Positions 9,183 through 17,333 of a stretch of DNA of 64,000 nt are shown piece after piece. Within the stretch, counting starts at the first letter, position 1, and each line of letters starts with the position of its first letter. The notes under the pieces were generated by a model. It was not told the DNA's origin. It did not search any database and saw only the letters and a program-made list of their open reading frames with translations. Both the position numbers and the translations under genes were made by a program. The DNA is from an uncultured Prevotellaceae bacterium (GTDB lineage Bacteria; Bacteroidota; Bacteroidia; Bacteroidales; Bacteroidaceae). Location of the stretch: the NCBI GenBank assembly GCA_947169115.1, contig CAMVOK010000002.1, positions 1 through 64,000 of the forward strand. Direction: 5' to 3'.

Positions 9183-9253
9183 TCCCCAATCCAAAATATT
9201 TTCGTACCTTTAACCACGTTTTAGGTACTTTCATTCGGAAATGCCCAATTATA

Positions 9254-9285
9254 TTTGGTATTTCGCTCATTTATTCGTACCTTTG
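9254..9285 (+). promoter_or_regulatory. rpsP promoter
   Basis: TTTG (9254-9257), 20 nt, then TACCTTTG (9278-9285): a full Bacteroidetes promoter about 60 bp before rpsP. Confidence 0.7.
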
Positions 9286-9343
9286 CGCCCAATGCCACGA
9301 GATGGCAGAAGTTTCAAACCTATTAAATAAAATTTTTTAACTA

Positions 9344-9892
9344 ATGGCAACAAAAATTAGATTACAGCGTCATGGCCGTAAGGGGTATGCCTTTTACAGC
9401 ATTGTGATCGCTGATGTAAGAGCTCCACGTGATGGTAAGTTTACAGAGAAGATTGGTACTTACAATCCCAACACCAATCCCGCCACTGTAGATTTGAAAT
9501 TCGACCGCGCTCTGTATTGGGTAGAAGTTGGTGCACAGCCTACTGATACCGTTCGTAACATCCTCAGTCGCGAAGGTGTATACCTGATGAAGCACCTGAA
9601 GGGTGGCGTAAAGAAGGGCGCATTCGACGAGGCCGCCGCACAAGCTAAGTTTGATGCTTGGAAGGCAGACCGCCAGAAGGGTCTTGCTGCAATTGAGTCT
9701 AAACTCGCTGCTGATAAGCGTGAAGCCGAAAAGGCTCGCATTGAGGCAGAGAAGAAGGCCGATGCCAAGATTAAGGAGAAGGTAGCTGAGAAGAAGGCTG
9801 CCGAAGCTGCTGCTAAGGCTGAAGCTGAGGCTGCTGCTGCATCAGAGAACACTGAAGCTACAGAGACAAACGCCGAGACCACCGAGGCTTAA
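9344..9892 (+). CDS. rpsP: 30S ribosomal protein S16
   Basis: A small-subunit protein. Residues 1-85 are the S16 fold ([32 protein letters not shown], then [10 protein letters not shown]). The remaining 95 residues are an Ala/Glu/Lys-rich, probably helical extension ending in [13 protein letters not shown]16 is usually about 80-90 aa; long tails of this type are known in Bacteroidetes. Transcribed alone, with a promoter before and a terminator after. Confidence 0.97.
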   Translation: MATKIRLQRHGRKGYAFYSIVIADVRAPRDGKFTEKIGTYNPNTNPATVDLKFDRALYWVEVGAQPTDTVRNILSREGVYLMKHLKGGVKKGAFDEAAAQAKFDAWKADRQKGLAAIESKLAADKREAEKARIEAEKKADAKIKEKVAEKKAAEAAAKAEAEAAAASENTEATETNAETTEA

Positions 9893-9944
9893 ATCGTTAA
9901 TGTTAAAAATTTTATTCTAATAGATTTTTCCAAACAACAGCAGA

Positions 9945-9972
9945 AAGGGCTCCGCCGTGAGGTGGGGCCCTT
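9945..9972 (+). terminator. Terminator after rpsP
   Basis: A 12-bp stem (aagggctccgcc with ggtggggccctt, two G-U pairs) closed by a GNRA-type gtga loop. The T-run is weak. Confidence 0.6.
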
Positions 9973-10017
9973 CCATTATGATGTATTCTCTCTTATAACC
10001 TCAGATACAGGGATGTG

Positions 10018-10782
10018 TTAATGTCTGCGGTGATATTTTTCCCAGAACTGAGATAGGAAGATAATACACAGCATTGCACTGGTTACAAGATACCCCCATG
10101 TCATGAGTTTACCCCCAAGAACTTCGCAATAGCTGAATTCATCAAAATGTTCTCCAAGTAGCCTTATCTCAATGACTGCCAATGTATTATTGAAGATGTG
10201 AATAATCGAGGTTAAAACAATATTCCCCATCTTCGTATATATGATGCCGAGTATAATACCCATGGCGATGGCAAATGGGACTTGTGCCGGGTTGATGTGG
10301 ATTAATCCAAAAAGGGTTGCCGAAATGAGAATGGCTTGCCATCGGTGGACGCGGTGACGTAGGAGAGAACCGATGATGGCTTCGCGGAAGATAAGCTCCT
10401 CCGTAATTGGTCCAATTAGGGCGATTGCAATAATCCCCCATATATTATATGCCATTGCTCTCATTTCACCTTTCATAAGGTCTGGTAACCCTAATTGTTC
10501 CATTAATAACCCCATGCTGAAGATGCCCATCAAGGCTGCTGCTAAGGCAAGGGGTATGTGACGCCATTTGATATTATTAATGCTAAAGGTCTTTGGACGG
10601 ATAATATGCAGAACGTAACAAACTGCAATGGCGATTATTCCACTAACGATAATACTGCATGCCATGGCCGTCGTCGAGGATATTCCTAAAAGATGAATTA
10701 ACCCCATTAAAAGTCCTGCAGTAATTTGGGAAATAATGAAAATTAGGATTGCAGTTAACGGTTTCCAAAATCTCTTCATCAT
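10018..10782 (-). CDS. CPBP-family intramembrane metalloprotease
   Basis: A polytopic membrane protein (254 aa, roughly 7-8 hydrophobic segments) of the CAAX/CPBP (ABI) family. Motif 1 EELIFREAIIGSLL, motif 2 FGLIHIN and motif 3 HIFNN supply the Glu, His and Asn residues of the Rce1-like active site. The substrate is unknown. It is divergent from rseC and has its own promoter at 10806-10813. Two Met codons open the ORF. Confidence 0.88.
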   Translation of the reverse strand: MMKRFWKPLTAILIFIISQITAGLLMGLIHLLGISSTTAMACSIIVSGIIAIAVCYVLHIIRPKTFSINNIKWRHIPLALAAALMGIFSMGLLMEQLGLPDLMKGEMRAMAYNIWGIIAIALIGPITEELIFREAIIGSLLRHRVHRWQAILISATLFGLIHINPAQVPFAIAMGIILGIIYTKMGNIVLTSIIHIFNNTLAVIEIRLLGEHFDEFSYCEVLGGKLMTWGYLVTSAMLCIIFLSQFWEKYHRRH

Positions 10783-10805
10783 GATGCTTTTCTATTTTTC
10801 GATGA

Positions 10806-10813
10806 CAAATGTA
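10806..10813 (-). promoter_or_regulatory. -7 box of the CPBP gene promoter
   Basis: Minus strand TACATTTG, 24 bp before the ATG. Confidence 0.5.
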
Positions 10814-10845
10814 CGAATTTTTTTTCATTTTTCGTATTTAATTCG

Positions 10846-10853
10846 TATCTTTG
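10846..10853 (+). promoter_or_regulatory. -7 box of the rseC-rnf operon promoter
   Basis: TATCTTTG 25 bp before the rseC-like ATG. It is the only strong promoter seen upstream of the rnf run. Confidence 0.55.
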
Positions 10854-10878
10854 TACGTATTCTTACACATATTATTAT

Positions 10879-11295
10879 ATGGGTAAACGTCAAATAGAGC
10901 ACCATGGCATTGTTAAACGTGTTATGCCATTAGGGATTAGTGTGGTTGTTGTACAAGAGACAGCGTGTGCTGCTTGTACTGCAGCTCGGCTATGTCATAG
11001 CTCAGAAAAGAATGAAAAACAGATGGATATTTTTTGCTCCAATGCTTCGTCATATAAGGTGGGGCAGGAGGTTGTCATTGTTGGGGAAATGACTTTGGGC
11101 TTACGTGCAACATTGTGGGCTTACGTGTTTCCTTTGATTCTTTTATTAACCACATTGATTGTTTTTGATAGGTTAACGGGAAGTGAGGCTTGGGGTGCCA
11201 TGATTTCGTTGATTTCTCTTGTCCTTTATTTCTCCCTGCTTTATTTGTTTCGACATCGTTTGCAGAGAAACTTCCAGTTTCGTATAAAATCATGA
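10879..11295 (+). CDS. RseC/MucC-family protein
   Basis: 138 aa. The N-terminal half has a Cys cluster (ETACAACTAARLC) typical of RseC, followed by two transmembrane helices (about residues 68-90 and 98-118). RseC proteins are linked to SoxR reduction and to Rnf/Rsx complexes in proteobacteria. In Bacteroidetes such a gene commonly heads the rnf operon, as here, 33 bp before rnfB. A role in maturation or control of the complex is inferred. Confidence 0.82.
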   Translation: MGKRQIEHHGIVKRVMPLGISVVVVQETACAACTAARLCHSSEKNEKQMDIFCSNASSYKVGQEVVIVGEMTLGLRATLWAYVFPLILLLTTLIVFDRLTGSEAWGAMISLISLVLYFSLLYLFRHRLQRNFQFRIKS

Positions 11296-11328
11296 ATTAA
11301 TATCAATCATTAAAAAATAATAATTATT

Positions 11329-12246
11329 ATGAGTTTGATTTTGGCAATTATTGCATTGGGTGCCATCGGGCTTATTGCTGCCTTGCTGCTCTACTTTGCA
11401 TCACGGAAATTTGCCGTGCATGAGGACGAGCGTATAGGTCAGGTAGGTGCCGTTCTGCCGCAAGCTAATTGTGGCGGTTGCGGATTCCCTGGTTGCGCTG
11501 GTTTTGCAGGTGCTTGTGTGAAGGCTGCCGACGCTGGTTCCCTCGAAGGGCTGCTATGCCCGGTGGGTGGCCAGCCTGTAATGGAACAGGTGGCAGAAAT
11601 CTTGGGCATGGCAGTGGAGGCTTCGGCTCCCAAAGTCGCTGTGGTGCGTTGTAATGGTTCTTGTGAGAATCGTCCGCGTCTGGTGCAGTTCGATGGTGCG
11701 CCCTCGTGTAAGGTACAGCAGATGATTGGTATGGGCGAGACGGGTTGCTCGTATGGTTGCTATGGATGTGGCGACTGTGTGGCTGCTTGTCAGTTCGATG
11801 CCATCCACATCAATCCTGAGACGTTGCTCCCAGAGGTTGATGAAGAGAAGTGCACGGCTTGTGGGGCTTGTGCTAAGGCTTGTCCGCGTCAGATTATTGA
11901 AGTACGCCTGAAAGGTCCTAAAAACCGCCGTATGGTTGTTCTATGTAACAATAAGGACAAGGGAGCCATCGCAAACAAGTGGTGTAAGGCTTCGTGTATC
12001 GGTTGTGGTAAGTGCGTGAAGGTATGTGAGAAGTTCGAGGCTATCACTTTGACAAAGAACCTTGCTTACATCGATGCAGAGAAGTGCAAACTCTGCCGTA
12101 AGTGCGAAGAGGCTTGCCCGAAGGGTGCCATCCACGCCATAAACATGCCGCCGCGTAAGCCGAAGGCCGAGACTCCGAGTATTCCGAATACTCAGAGTAC
12201 TCCGAATGCTCCGACTCAGAATGTAGAACCCTCAAAAGCTGAATAA
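11329..12246 (+). CDS. rnfB: Rnf electron-transport complex subunit B
   Basis: The ferredoxin-like subunit that feeds electrons into the Rnf complex (ferredoxin:NAD+ oxidoreductase coupled to Na+ or H+ export). 305 aa: one N-terminal transmembrane helix, the RnfB [4Fe-4S] motif CGGCGFPGCAGFAGAC (about residues 47-62), then several CxxCxxCxxxC ferredoxin clusters (YGCGDCVAAC, CTACGACAKAC, CIGCGKCVKVC, CKLCRKCEEAC). The tail TPSIPNTQSTPNAPTQN is encoded by a short repeating DNA unit. Gap to rnfC is only 3 bp. Confidence 0.95.
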   Translation: MSLILAIIALGAIGLIAALLLYFASRKFAVHEDERIGQVGAVLPQANCGGCGFPGCAGFAGACVKAADAGSLEGLLCPVGGQPVMEQVAEILGMAVEASAPKVAVVRCNGSCENRPRLVQFDGAPSCKVQQMIGMGETGCSYGCYGCGDCVAACQFDAIHINPETLLPEVDEEKCTACGACAKACPRQIIEVRLKGPKNRRMVVLCNNKDKGAIANKWCKASCIGCGKCVKVCEKFEAITLTKNLAYIDAEKCKLCRKCEEACPKGAIHAINMPPRKPKAETPSIPNTQSTPNAPTQNVEPSKAE

Positions 12247-12249
12247 GAT

Positions 12250-13593
12250 ATGAAGACATTTAAGATAGGAGGAGTTCATCCCGAAGAGAATAAACTGTCG
12301 GCAGGTCAGCCCATTCGTGAGGCTCAGTTGCCTAAACAGGCTATATTTAGCATGTTCCAGCATATCGGTGCTCCCGCAAATGCTGTTGTCAAAAAGGGAG
12401 ACCAAGTGAAAGTTGGAACTCTGCTGGGCGAGGCTGGCGGCTTTGTCAGTGCCCCGATATATAGTAGCGTTAGTGGTAAGGTTAGTAAGGTGGATGTGGC
12501 GCTGGATGCCAGCGGTCTTCGTCGTATGGCTGTGACCGTTGACGTTGAGGGCGACGAATGGGAAGAGAGCATCGACCGCTCGAAGGACCTTATTCGCCTG
12601 AGTGACCGTCCCGAGCTGGATGCCAAGACCATAGTTGAAAAGATAAAGACCGCTGGCATTGTCGGCATGGGTGGTGCTACGTTCCCCACCCATGTGAAAC
12701 TTTGTCCGCCTCCTGGTAAGGTGGCCGAGTGTGTGATTGTGAATGCTGTGGAGTGCGAGCCGTACCTTACAGCCGACCACAGCCTTATGCTTGCGCATCC
12801 TGATGAGATATTAGTCGGTCTTCAGTTGGTAATGAAGGCCGTTGGTGTGACCAAAGGTTACATTGGTATCGAGAATAACAAACCCGATGCCATTCAGTTG
12901 ATGACGGAGAAAGCAAAGCAATATCCCGAAATAGAGGTGGTTCCCTTGAAACTGAAATATCCGCAAGGTGGCGAAAAGCAGTTGATTGATGCCGTCATTG
13001 GCCGTCAAGTTCCTGCTCCTCCTGCATTGCCTATCGATACGGGTGCCATCGTGCAGAACGTCGGCACGTGTTTTGCCATCTACGAGGCCGTGATGAAGAA
13101 CAAGCCCCTTATAGACCGTGTCATCACCGTTACGGGCAAGAGTTTGAAACATCCCTCGAACTTGTTGGCACGACTGGGAACACCGTTTAGCCAACTGATT
13201 GACGAGTGCGGTGGACTGCCCGAAGATACGGGTAAGGTTATTGGTGGTGGTCCCATGATGGGTAAGGCATTATTGAGTTTGGATGTGCCCATGACAAAGG
13301 GGTCGAGTGGTTTGCTCATCATGAACGACAAGGAGGCCAAGCGTGCCGAGGTTGATCCCTGCATTCGTTGTGCTAAGTGCGTGGGTGCCTGTCCCATGGG
13401 ACTGGAACCCTATCTGCTGGCCAAGGTCAGCGAGCTGCGCGACTGGGATGCTGCCGAGCAAGAGGACATCACTTCTTGCATCGAGTGTGGTTCGTGTCAG
13501 TTCACCTGTCCAAGTCATCGTCCTCTGCTCGACTACATTCGTTTGGGTAAATCAACCGTAATGGGTATCATTCGCAGCAGAGTTGCCAAGTAA
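12250..13593 (+). CDS. rnfC: Rnf electron-transport complex subunit C
   Basis: The soluble NADH- and FMN-binding subunit with two ferredoxin clusters. 447 aa: N-terminal barrel-like region GGVHPEENKLSAGQPI, the nucleotide-binding segment GIVGMGGATFPTHVKL and AVECEPYLTADH, SLBB-type region, then CIRCAKCVGACPMGLEPY (about 374) and CIECGSCQFTCPSHRPL (about 413). Length is typical of the short RnfC form. The spacer to rnfD holds a composite GC-rich inverted repeat. Confidence 0.95.
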   Translation: MKTFKIGGVHPEENKLSAGQPIREAQLPKQAIFSMFQHIGAPANAVVKKGDQVKVGTLLGEAGGFVSAPIYSSVSGKVSKVDVALDASGLRRMAVTVDVEGDEWEESIDRSKDLIRLSDRPELDAKTIVEKIKTAGIVGMGGATFPTHVKLCPPPGKVAECVIVNAVECEPYLTADHSLMLAHPDEILVGLQLVMKAVGVTKGYIGIENNKPDAIQLMTEKAKQYPEIEVVPLKLKYPQGGEKQLIDAVIGRQVPAPPALPIDTGAIVQNVGTCFAIYEAVMKNKPLIDRVITVTGKSLKHPSNLLARLGTPFSQLIDECGGLPEDTGKVIGGGPMMGKALLSLDVPMTKGSSGLLIMNDKEAKRAEVDPCIRCAKCVGACPMGLEPYLLAKVSELRDWDAAEQEDITSCIECGSCQFTCPSHRPLLDYIRLGKSTVMGIIRSRVAK

Positions 13594-13596
13594 AAG

Positions 13597-13736
13597 CCCC
13601 CCTAAACCCCTCCCGAGGGAGAGGCGTGGTTACGCTTAAGAAATAAAATAGAATGTAAAACAATAATTAAAGCCCTAAACCTCAAATGTATATACGCCTT
13701 CCCCTCGGGGAGGGATTGAGGAGGGGGTCGTGATAT
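13597..13736. repeat. Composite GC-rich inverted repeat, copy 1 (rnfC/rnfD spacer)
   Basis: A left palindrome cccctcccgagggagaggcg and a right palindrome ccttcccctcggggaggga are separated by an AT-rich core with cctaaacctc and gtatatacgcc. The same left-core-right order recurs at 34056-34200, immediately before the GH57 gene. In both places it sits inside a plus-strand operon, so it would be transcribed and fold into a long hairpin. Confidence 0.75.
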
Positions 13737-13737
13737 T

Positions 13738-14733
13738 ATGAATAAATTAATAGTTTCCCTTTCACCACATGTTCATGGAGGCGACTCCGTGCAGAAGAAC
13801 ATGTATGGTGTGTGCATAGCCTTGCTGCCTGCCATGCTGGCCAGCTTCTATTTCTTCGGATTGGGAGCCGTGACAGTCATGCTGACATCTATCTTGGCTT
13901 GCGTGTTTTTTGAGTGGGCTATCACAAAGTTTGTGCTGAAGCGTCAGCGGCTTACCATTCTCGATGGCAGTGCCATCCTTACAGGTATGCTTCTGGCCTT
14001 CAACTTGCCCTCTAACCTTCCCCTGTGGATAATCATCTTGGGTGCCCTGTTTGCTATCGGTGTCGGCAAGATGACCTTCGGCGGTCTGGGACAGAACATA
14101 TTTAATCCCGCCCTCGCAGGTCGTGTGTTCTTGCTGATTTCATTCCCCGTGCAGATGACCACATGGCCTGTCAGCGGAGAGATGACCTACTTGGATGCTC
14201 AGACCGGTGCTACACCTTTGAGCCTCATGCAGAAAGCAATCTTGGAGAAGGATGCTTCCATACTGAATGATCTGCCATCGAGCCTCGACATGCTTATTGG
14301 CCAGACGGGAGGCTCGCTTGGTGAGGTTAGTGCCCTGTTGCTGTTGTTGGGCTGCATATTCATGCTCTGCAAAAAGATAATCACTTGGCACATTCCCGTC
14401 AGCATTATTGCAACCGTATTGGTATTTGCAGGTTTGCTGCATCTGGCCAATCCCATCTATGCCAATCCCTTGCAGGTCATCTTCTCGGGTGGTTTGATGC
14501 TGGGTGCATGCTATATGGCCACTGACTATGTAACCTCACCTATGGCCCCCAAAGGTCAACTCATTTATGGCGTATGCATTGGTTTGTTGACGGTCATCAT
14601 CCGTAACTGGGGCGCTTATCCCGAGGGCATGTCGTTCGCCATCATCATCATGAACGCCTTTACACCGCTCATCAATAACTATTGCAAGCCCACCCGCTTT
14701 GGCGAAGTGGCAAGAAAGGAGGCCGCAAAATGA
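13738..14733 (+). CDS. rnfD: Rnf electron-transport complex subunit D
   Basis: A membrane subunit, 331 aa, with about 9-10 hydrophobic helices. The periplasmic flavinylation region reads TGATPLSLM, in which the Thr would carry covalent FMN. Family landmarks GGLGQNIFNPALAGRVFLL and ATDYVTSPM are present. The stop overlaps the rnfG ATG (ATGA). Confidence 0.94.
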   Translation: MNKLIVSLSPHVHGGDSVQKNMYGVCIALLPAMLASFYFFGLGAVTVMLTSILACVFFEWAITKFVLKRQRLTILDGSAILTGMLLAFNLPSNLPLWIIILGALFAIGVGKMTFGGLGQNIFNPALAGRVFLLISFPVQMTTWPVSGEMTYLDAQTGATPLSLMQKAILEKDASILNDLPSSLDMLIGQTGGSLGEVSALLLLLGCIFMLCKKIITWHIPVSIIATVLVFAGLLHLANPIYANPLQVIFSGGLMLGACYMATDYVTSPMAPKGQLIYGVCIGLLTVIIRNWGAYPEGMSFAIIIMNAFTPLINNYCKPTRFGEVARKEAAK

Positions 14734-15317
14734 AAAAACTGAAATCTACATTGCCTAATATGGTAATTGTGCTGACCTCGATTGCCGTTGTGGCAGGTCT
14801 TGCATTGGGCTATGTGAATAGCATTACGGCTGAACCCATAAAGCAAATCAAGGCACAGCAACTTGCCGATGGAATCAAGGCCGTATTGGCAGCCGATGAA
14901 TTGAATGTTGAAGAGCCTATAACGCTGGATGATGGTGCTGTCATTTATCGTACGGACAAGGGCGTTGCGGTACAAGCTACTGACCCCAATGCTTTTGGTG
15001 GCAAATTGACTGTGCTTGTGGGCTTCAACGCCGAAGGCCTAATTCAGGGTTATCAAATATTGGAAACCGCAGAGACTCCGGGCTTGGGTGCCAAGGCTGG
15101 CGAATGGTTCCAAAAAGACCAGAAGGGTGACATCATAGGTAAGCAAGCTGGTAACCTCACCGTATCGAAGGATGGGGGAGAGGTGGATGCCATCACGGCT
15201 TCTACCATCACAAGTCGAGCATTTCTGCGTTGTGTGAATGCTGCCTACGAGGCACTGAGTAGCCAGCAGGAGGATGCACAGAGTGGTGCTTCCCAACAAG
15301 TTAAGAATGAAGAATAA
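14730..15317 (+). CDS. rnfG: Rnf electron-transport complex subunit G
   Basis: A flavoprotein subunit with one N-terminal membrane anchor (MKKLKSTLPNMVIVLTSIAVVAGLALGYV) and a periplasmic FMN-binding domain. The flavinylation motif is DAITASTITSR, a variant of the usual SGAT form. I start it at the ATG that overlaps the rnfD stop rather than 16 codons earlier, because the earlier extension lies inside rnfD. 195 aa. Confidence 0.93.
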   Translation: MKKLKSTLPNMVIVLTSIAVVAGLALGYVNSITAEPIKQIKAQQLADGIKAVLAADELNVEEPITLDDGAVIYRTDKGVAVQATDPNAFGGKLTVLVGFNAEGLIQGYQILETAETPGLGAKAGEWFQKDQKGDIIGKQAGNLTVSKDGGEVDAITASTITSRAFLRCVNAAYEALSSQQEDAQSGASQQVKNEE

Positions 15318-15320
15318 GTA

Positions 15321-15423
15321 GAAAGGTGCAAGGAGCAAGGTACAAGAGGATACGCTTGCTGCTTGTGATAAAGAATAAAGTACGAAACATTTCTCTTGCT
15401 CCCTGTTCCTTGCTCCTTTCTCC
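15321..15423 (+). repeat. rnf-spacer repeat, copy 1 (rnfG/rnfE)
   Basis: About 100 bp: aaggagcaaggtacaagagg, then tacgcttgctgcttg, an AT-rich middle and ttctcttgctccctgttcct with tgctcc. The ends are mutually complementary (ggagcaagg/ccttgctcc), so the transcript forms a hairpin. Nearly identical copies occupy the next two spacers. Confidence 0.85.
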
Positions 15424-15437
15424 AAAATTGTAAAGAT

Positions 15438-16022
15438 ATGAATAACATAAAAGTATTTCTAAATGGTCTTATTAAGGAGAATCCTACCTTTGTTCTTCTC
15501 CTTGGTATGTGTCCTACATTGGGCACAACATCTTCAGCCTTCAATGGTATGTCGATGGGACTTGCCACAATGGCCGTTTTGGTGTTCTCGAACCTGATAA
15601 TCTCACTTATCAAGAACCTAATCCCTGATATGGTGCGCATTCCATGCTACATTGTGGTGATTGCTTCTTTGGTAACCATCCTGCAGATGCTTATCAAGGC
15701 ATACGCTCCTGCTGTGGATGCTTCCTTGGGTTTGTTCATTCCCCTGATTGTGGTGAACTGCATCATCCTTGGACGCGCCGAGGCCTTTGCTGCCAAAAAC
15801 GGAGCCATTCCCAGCATCTTCGATGGCTTGGGTATCGGACTTGGTTTCACTTGGGCATTGACCCTGTTGGGTGCTTGTCGCGAGTTTTTGGGTACAGGCA
15901 AAGTGTTCGGCTTCACGTTGTTCCCCGAACAGTATGGTGCTCTTCTCTTTGTCCTTGCTCCAGGTGCCTTCATCGTACTGGGTTATCTCATTGCAGTATT
16001 CAACAAACTAAAGACTAATTAA
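15438..16022 (+). CDS. rnfE: Rnf electron-transport complex subunit E
   Basis: A membrane subunit of the Rnf ion pump, 194 aa with about six helices (RnfA/RnfE/NqrD fold). Landmarks: GLIKENPTFVLLLGMCPTLG, NCIILGRAEAFAAKN and GLGIGLGFTWAL. The ORF track opens 14 codons upstream, but those codons lie in the spacer repeat, so MNNIKVFLNGL is the real start. Confidence 0.94.
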   Translation: MNNIKVFLNGLIKENPTFVLLLGMCPTLGTTSSAFNGMSMGLATMAVLVFSNLIISLIKNLIPDMVRIPCYIVVIASLVTILQMLIKAYAPAVDASLGLFIPLIVVNCIILGRAEAFAAKNGAIPSIFDGLGIGLGFTWALTLLGACREFLGTGKVFGFTLFPEQYGALLFVLAPGAFIVLGYLIAVFNKLKTN

Positions 16023-16026
16023 GTGG

Positions 16027-16130
16027 GAAGGTGCAAGGAACAAGGTGCAAGAGGATACGCTTGCTGCTTGTAATAAAGAATAAAGTAAAAAACATTTCTC
16101 TTGCTCCCTGTTCCTTGCCCCCTGCTCCTA
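16027..16130 (+). repeat. rnf-spacer repeat, copy 2 (rnfE/rnfA)
   Basis: Same element as 15321-15423, with a few substitutions (for example gcaaggaacaaggtgcaaga). Confidence 0.85.
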
Positions 16131-16142
16131 AATAACTAAATT

Positions 16143-16757
16143 ATGGCATTCTTACTTATATTTATCACAGCGATATTCGTTAATAATATCGTACTGAGTC
16201 AGTTCCTCGGCATCTGTCCGTTTCTAGGTGTGTCGAAGAAAGTGGAGACAGCTATGGGTATGGCTGCTGCCGTAGCCTTTGTATTGGTCATTGCCACGCT
16301 GGTGACCTATCTCATTCAAATCTATGTGCTGAACGCCTTTGGGTTGGAGTACTTGCAGACCATAGCCTTCATCCTCGTCATTGCAGCCCTTGTGCAGATG
16401 GTGGAGATTGTACTGAAGAAGGTCAGTCCTGCCCTGTATCAGGCTCTGGGCGTGTTCCTGCCCTTGATTACTACGAACTGTTGCATCTTGGGTGTAGCAA
16501 TCCTCGTTGGTAACGGCACATACGATGCCGCAGGCATGGAACCCGGACTGGTCAGCGGCGTATGGTTTGCGCTGTGCACAGCTATTGGTTTTGGCTTGGC
16601 TCTTATTGTCTTTGCTGGCATTCGCGAGCAATTGGCCCGCATGGATGTTCCCAAAGGCATGCAGGGAATGGCTATCGCCCTTGTTGTCGCAGGTCTGCTC
16701 AGTATGGCGTTCATGGGCTTCAGTGGTGTCAACAACGGATTGGCAAAGCTGTTTTAA
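16143..16757 (+). CDS. rnfA: Rnf electron-transport complex subunit A
   Basis: A membrane subunit paired with RnfE, 204 aa with about six helices. It opens with the family signature FITAIFVNNIVLSQFLGICPFLGVSKK, which contains the conserved Cys thought to bind an intramembrane iron-sulfur centre with RnfE, and continues with LITTNCCILGVAI. It is the last rnf gene of the operon. Confidence 0.95.
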   Translation: MAFLLIFITAIFVNNIVLSQFLGICPFLGVSKKVETAMGMAAAVAFVLVIATLVTYLIQIYVLNAFGLEYLQTIAFILVIAALVQMVEIVLKKVSPALYQALGVFLPLITTNCCILGVAILVGNGTYDAAGMEPGLVSGVWFALCTAIGFGLALIVFAGIREQLARMDVPKGMQGMAIALVVAGLLSMAFMGFSGVNNGLAKLF

Positions 16758-16759
16758 GA

Positions 16760-16863
16760 GGGAAGATGCAAGGAGCAAGGTGCAAGAGGATACGCTTGCT
16801 GCTTGTAAAAAAGAATAAAGTACAAAACATTTATCTTGCTCCTTCCCCCTTGCTCCTTGCACC
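16760..16863 (+). repeat. rnf-spacer repeat, copy 3 (rnfA/four-helix-bundle gene)
   Basis: Third full copy of the ~100-bp element, complementary ends conserved. A partial fourth copy (cctgctccttgccccttgcc) covers about 17269-17322 before galE. Confidence 0.85.
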
Positions 16864-16878
16864 TAAAAGAATATTAAC

Positions 16879-17265
16879 ATGGAAGATTTTTATTATCGGA
16901 ACCTAAAAGTATATGAACAAGCCAAGCAATTGGTTGCAGATGTATATGCTCTTACGCGTATGTTCCCGCCTCAGAAATTGTATGGGTTAACAAACCAGAT
17001 ACAACGTGCGGCAATATCTGTACCATCTAATATTGTTGAGGGCATGGGGCGATTCTCGCTGAAAGAACGAATCCATTTCATCGAGATAGCATATGGTTCG
17101 ATGATGGAAACAATGTGTCAGTTGGAATTATCTGAAATGTTAGGATATATCACTCCCGAAGTATTAACAGAGCAGGATGATAAAATCAGGCGATTGTCAC
17201 GTATGCTTCTGGGATTAAAACATTCGTTTGAAGAGAAACAGAATATTATTAACCAGACAAGGTAG
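16879..17265 (+). CDS. Four-helix-bundle protein, 23S rRNA intervening-sequence (S23) type
   Basis: 128 aa of the S23/TIGR02436-type fold: YYRNLKVYEQAKQLVADVYALT, LTNQIQRAAISVPSNIVEGMGR and FIEIAYGSMMETMCQLELS match the family pattern. Members occur inside 23S rRNA intervening sequences and as scattered genes in Bacteroidetes; function is unknown. Here it is inserted between rnfA and galE, with copies of the rnf-spacer repeat on both sides, which suggests it travels with, or arrived after, those repeats. It is not next to a reverse transcriptase, so a DGR Avd role is unsupported. Confidence 0.85.
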   Translation: MEDFYYRNLKVYEQAKQLVADVYALTRMFPPQKLYGLTNQIQRAAISVPSNIVEGMGRFSLKERIHFIEIAYGSMMETMCQLELSEMLGYITPEVLTEQDDKIRRLSRMLLGLKHSFEEKQNIINQTR

Positions 17266-17333
17266 TAAGTCGCAACAAGCAGTGTATTCCTCCTGCTCCT
17301 TGCCCCTTGCCCCTTGCTCCTAAAAACAAAGCT

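Noticed and set aside
15396-15437. Upstream start of rnfE in the ORF track
   Set aside because: The extra codons are encoded by the spacer repeat and precede a normal family N-terminus.
16879-17265. Four-helix-bundle protein as a DGR Avd accessory protein for the FISUMP variable region
   Set aside because: Sequence fits the S23/IVS type, no reverse transcriptase or template repeat is adjacent, and the FISUMP gene is 37 kb away.
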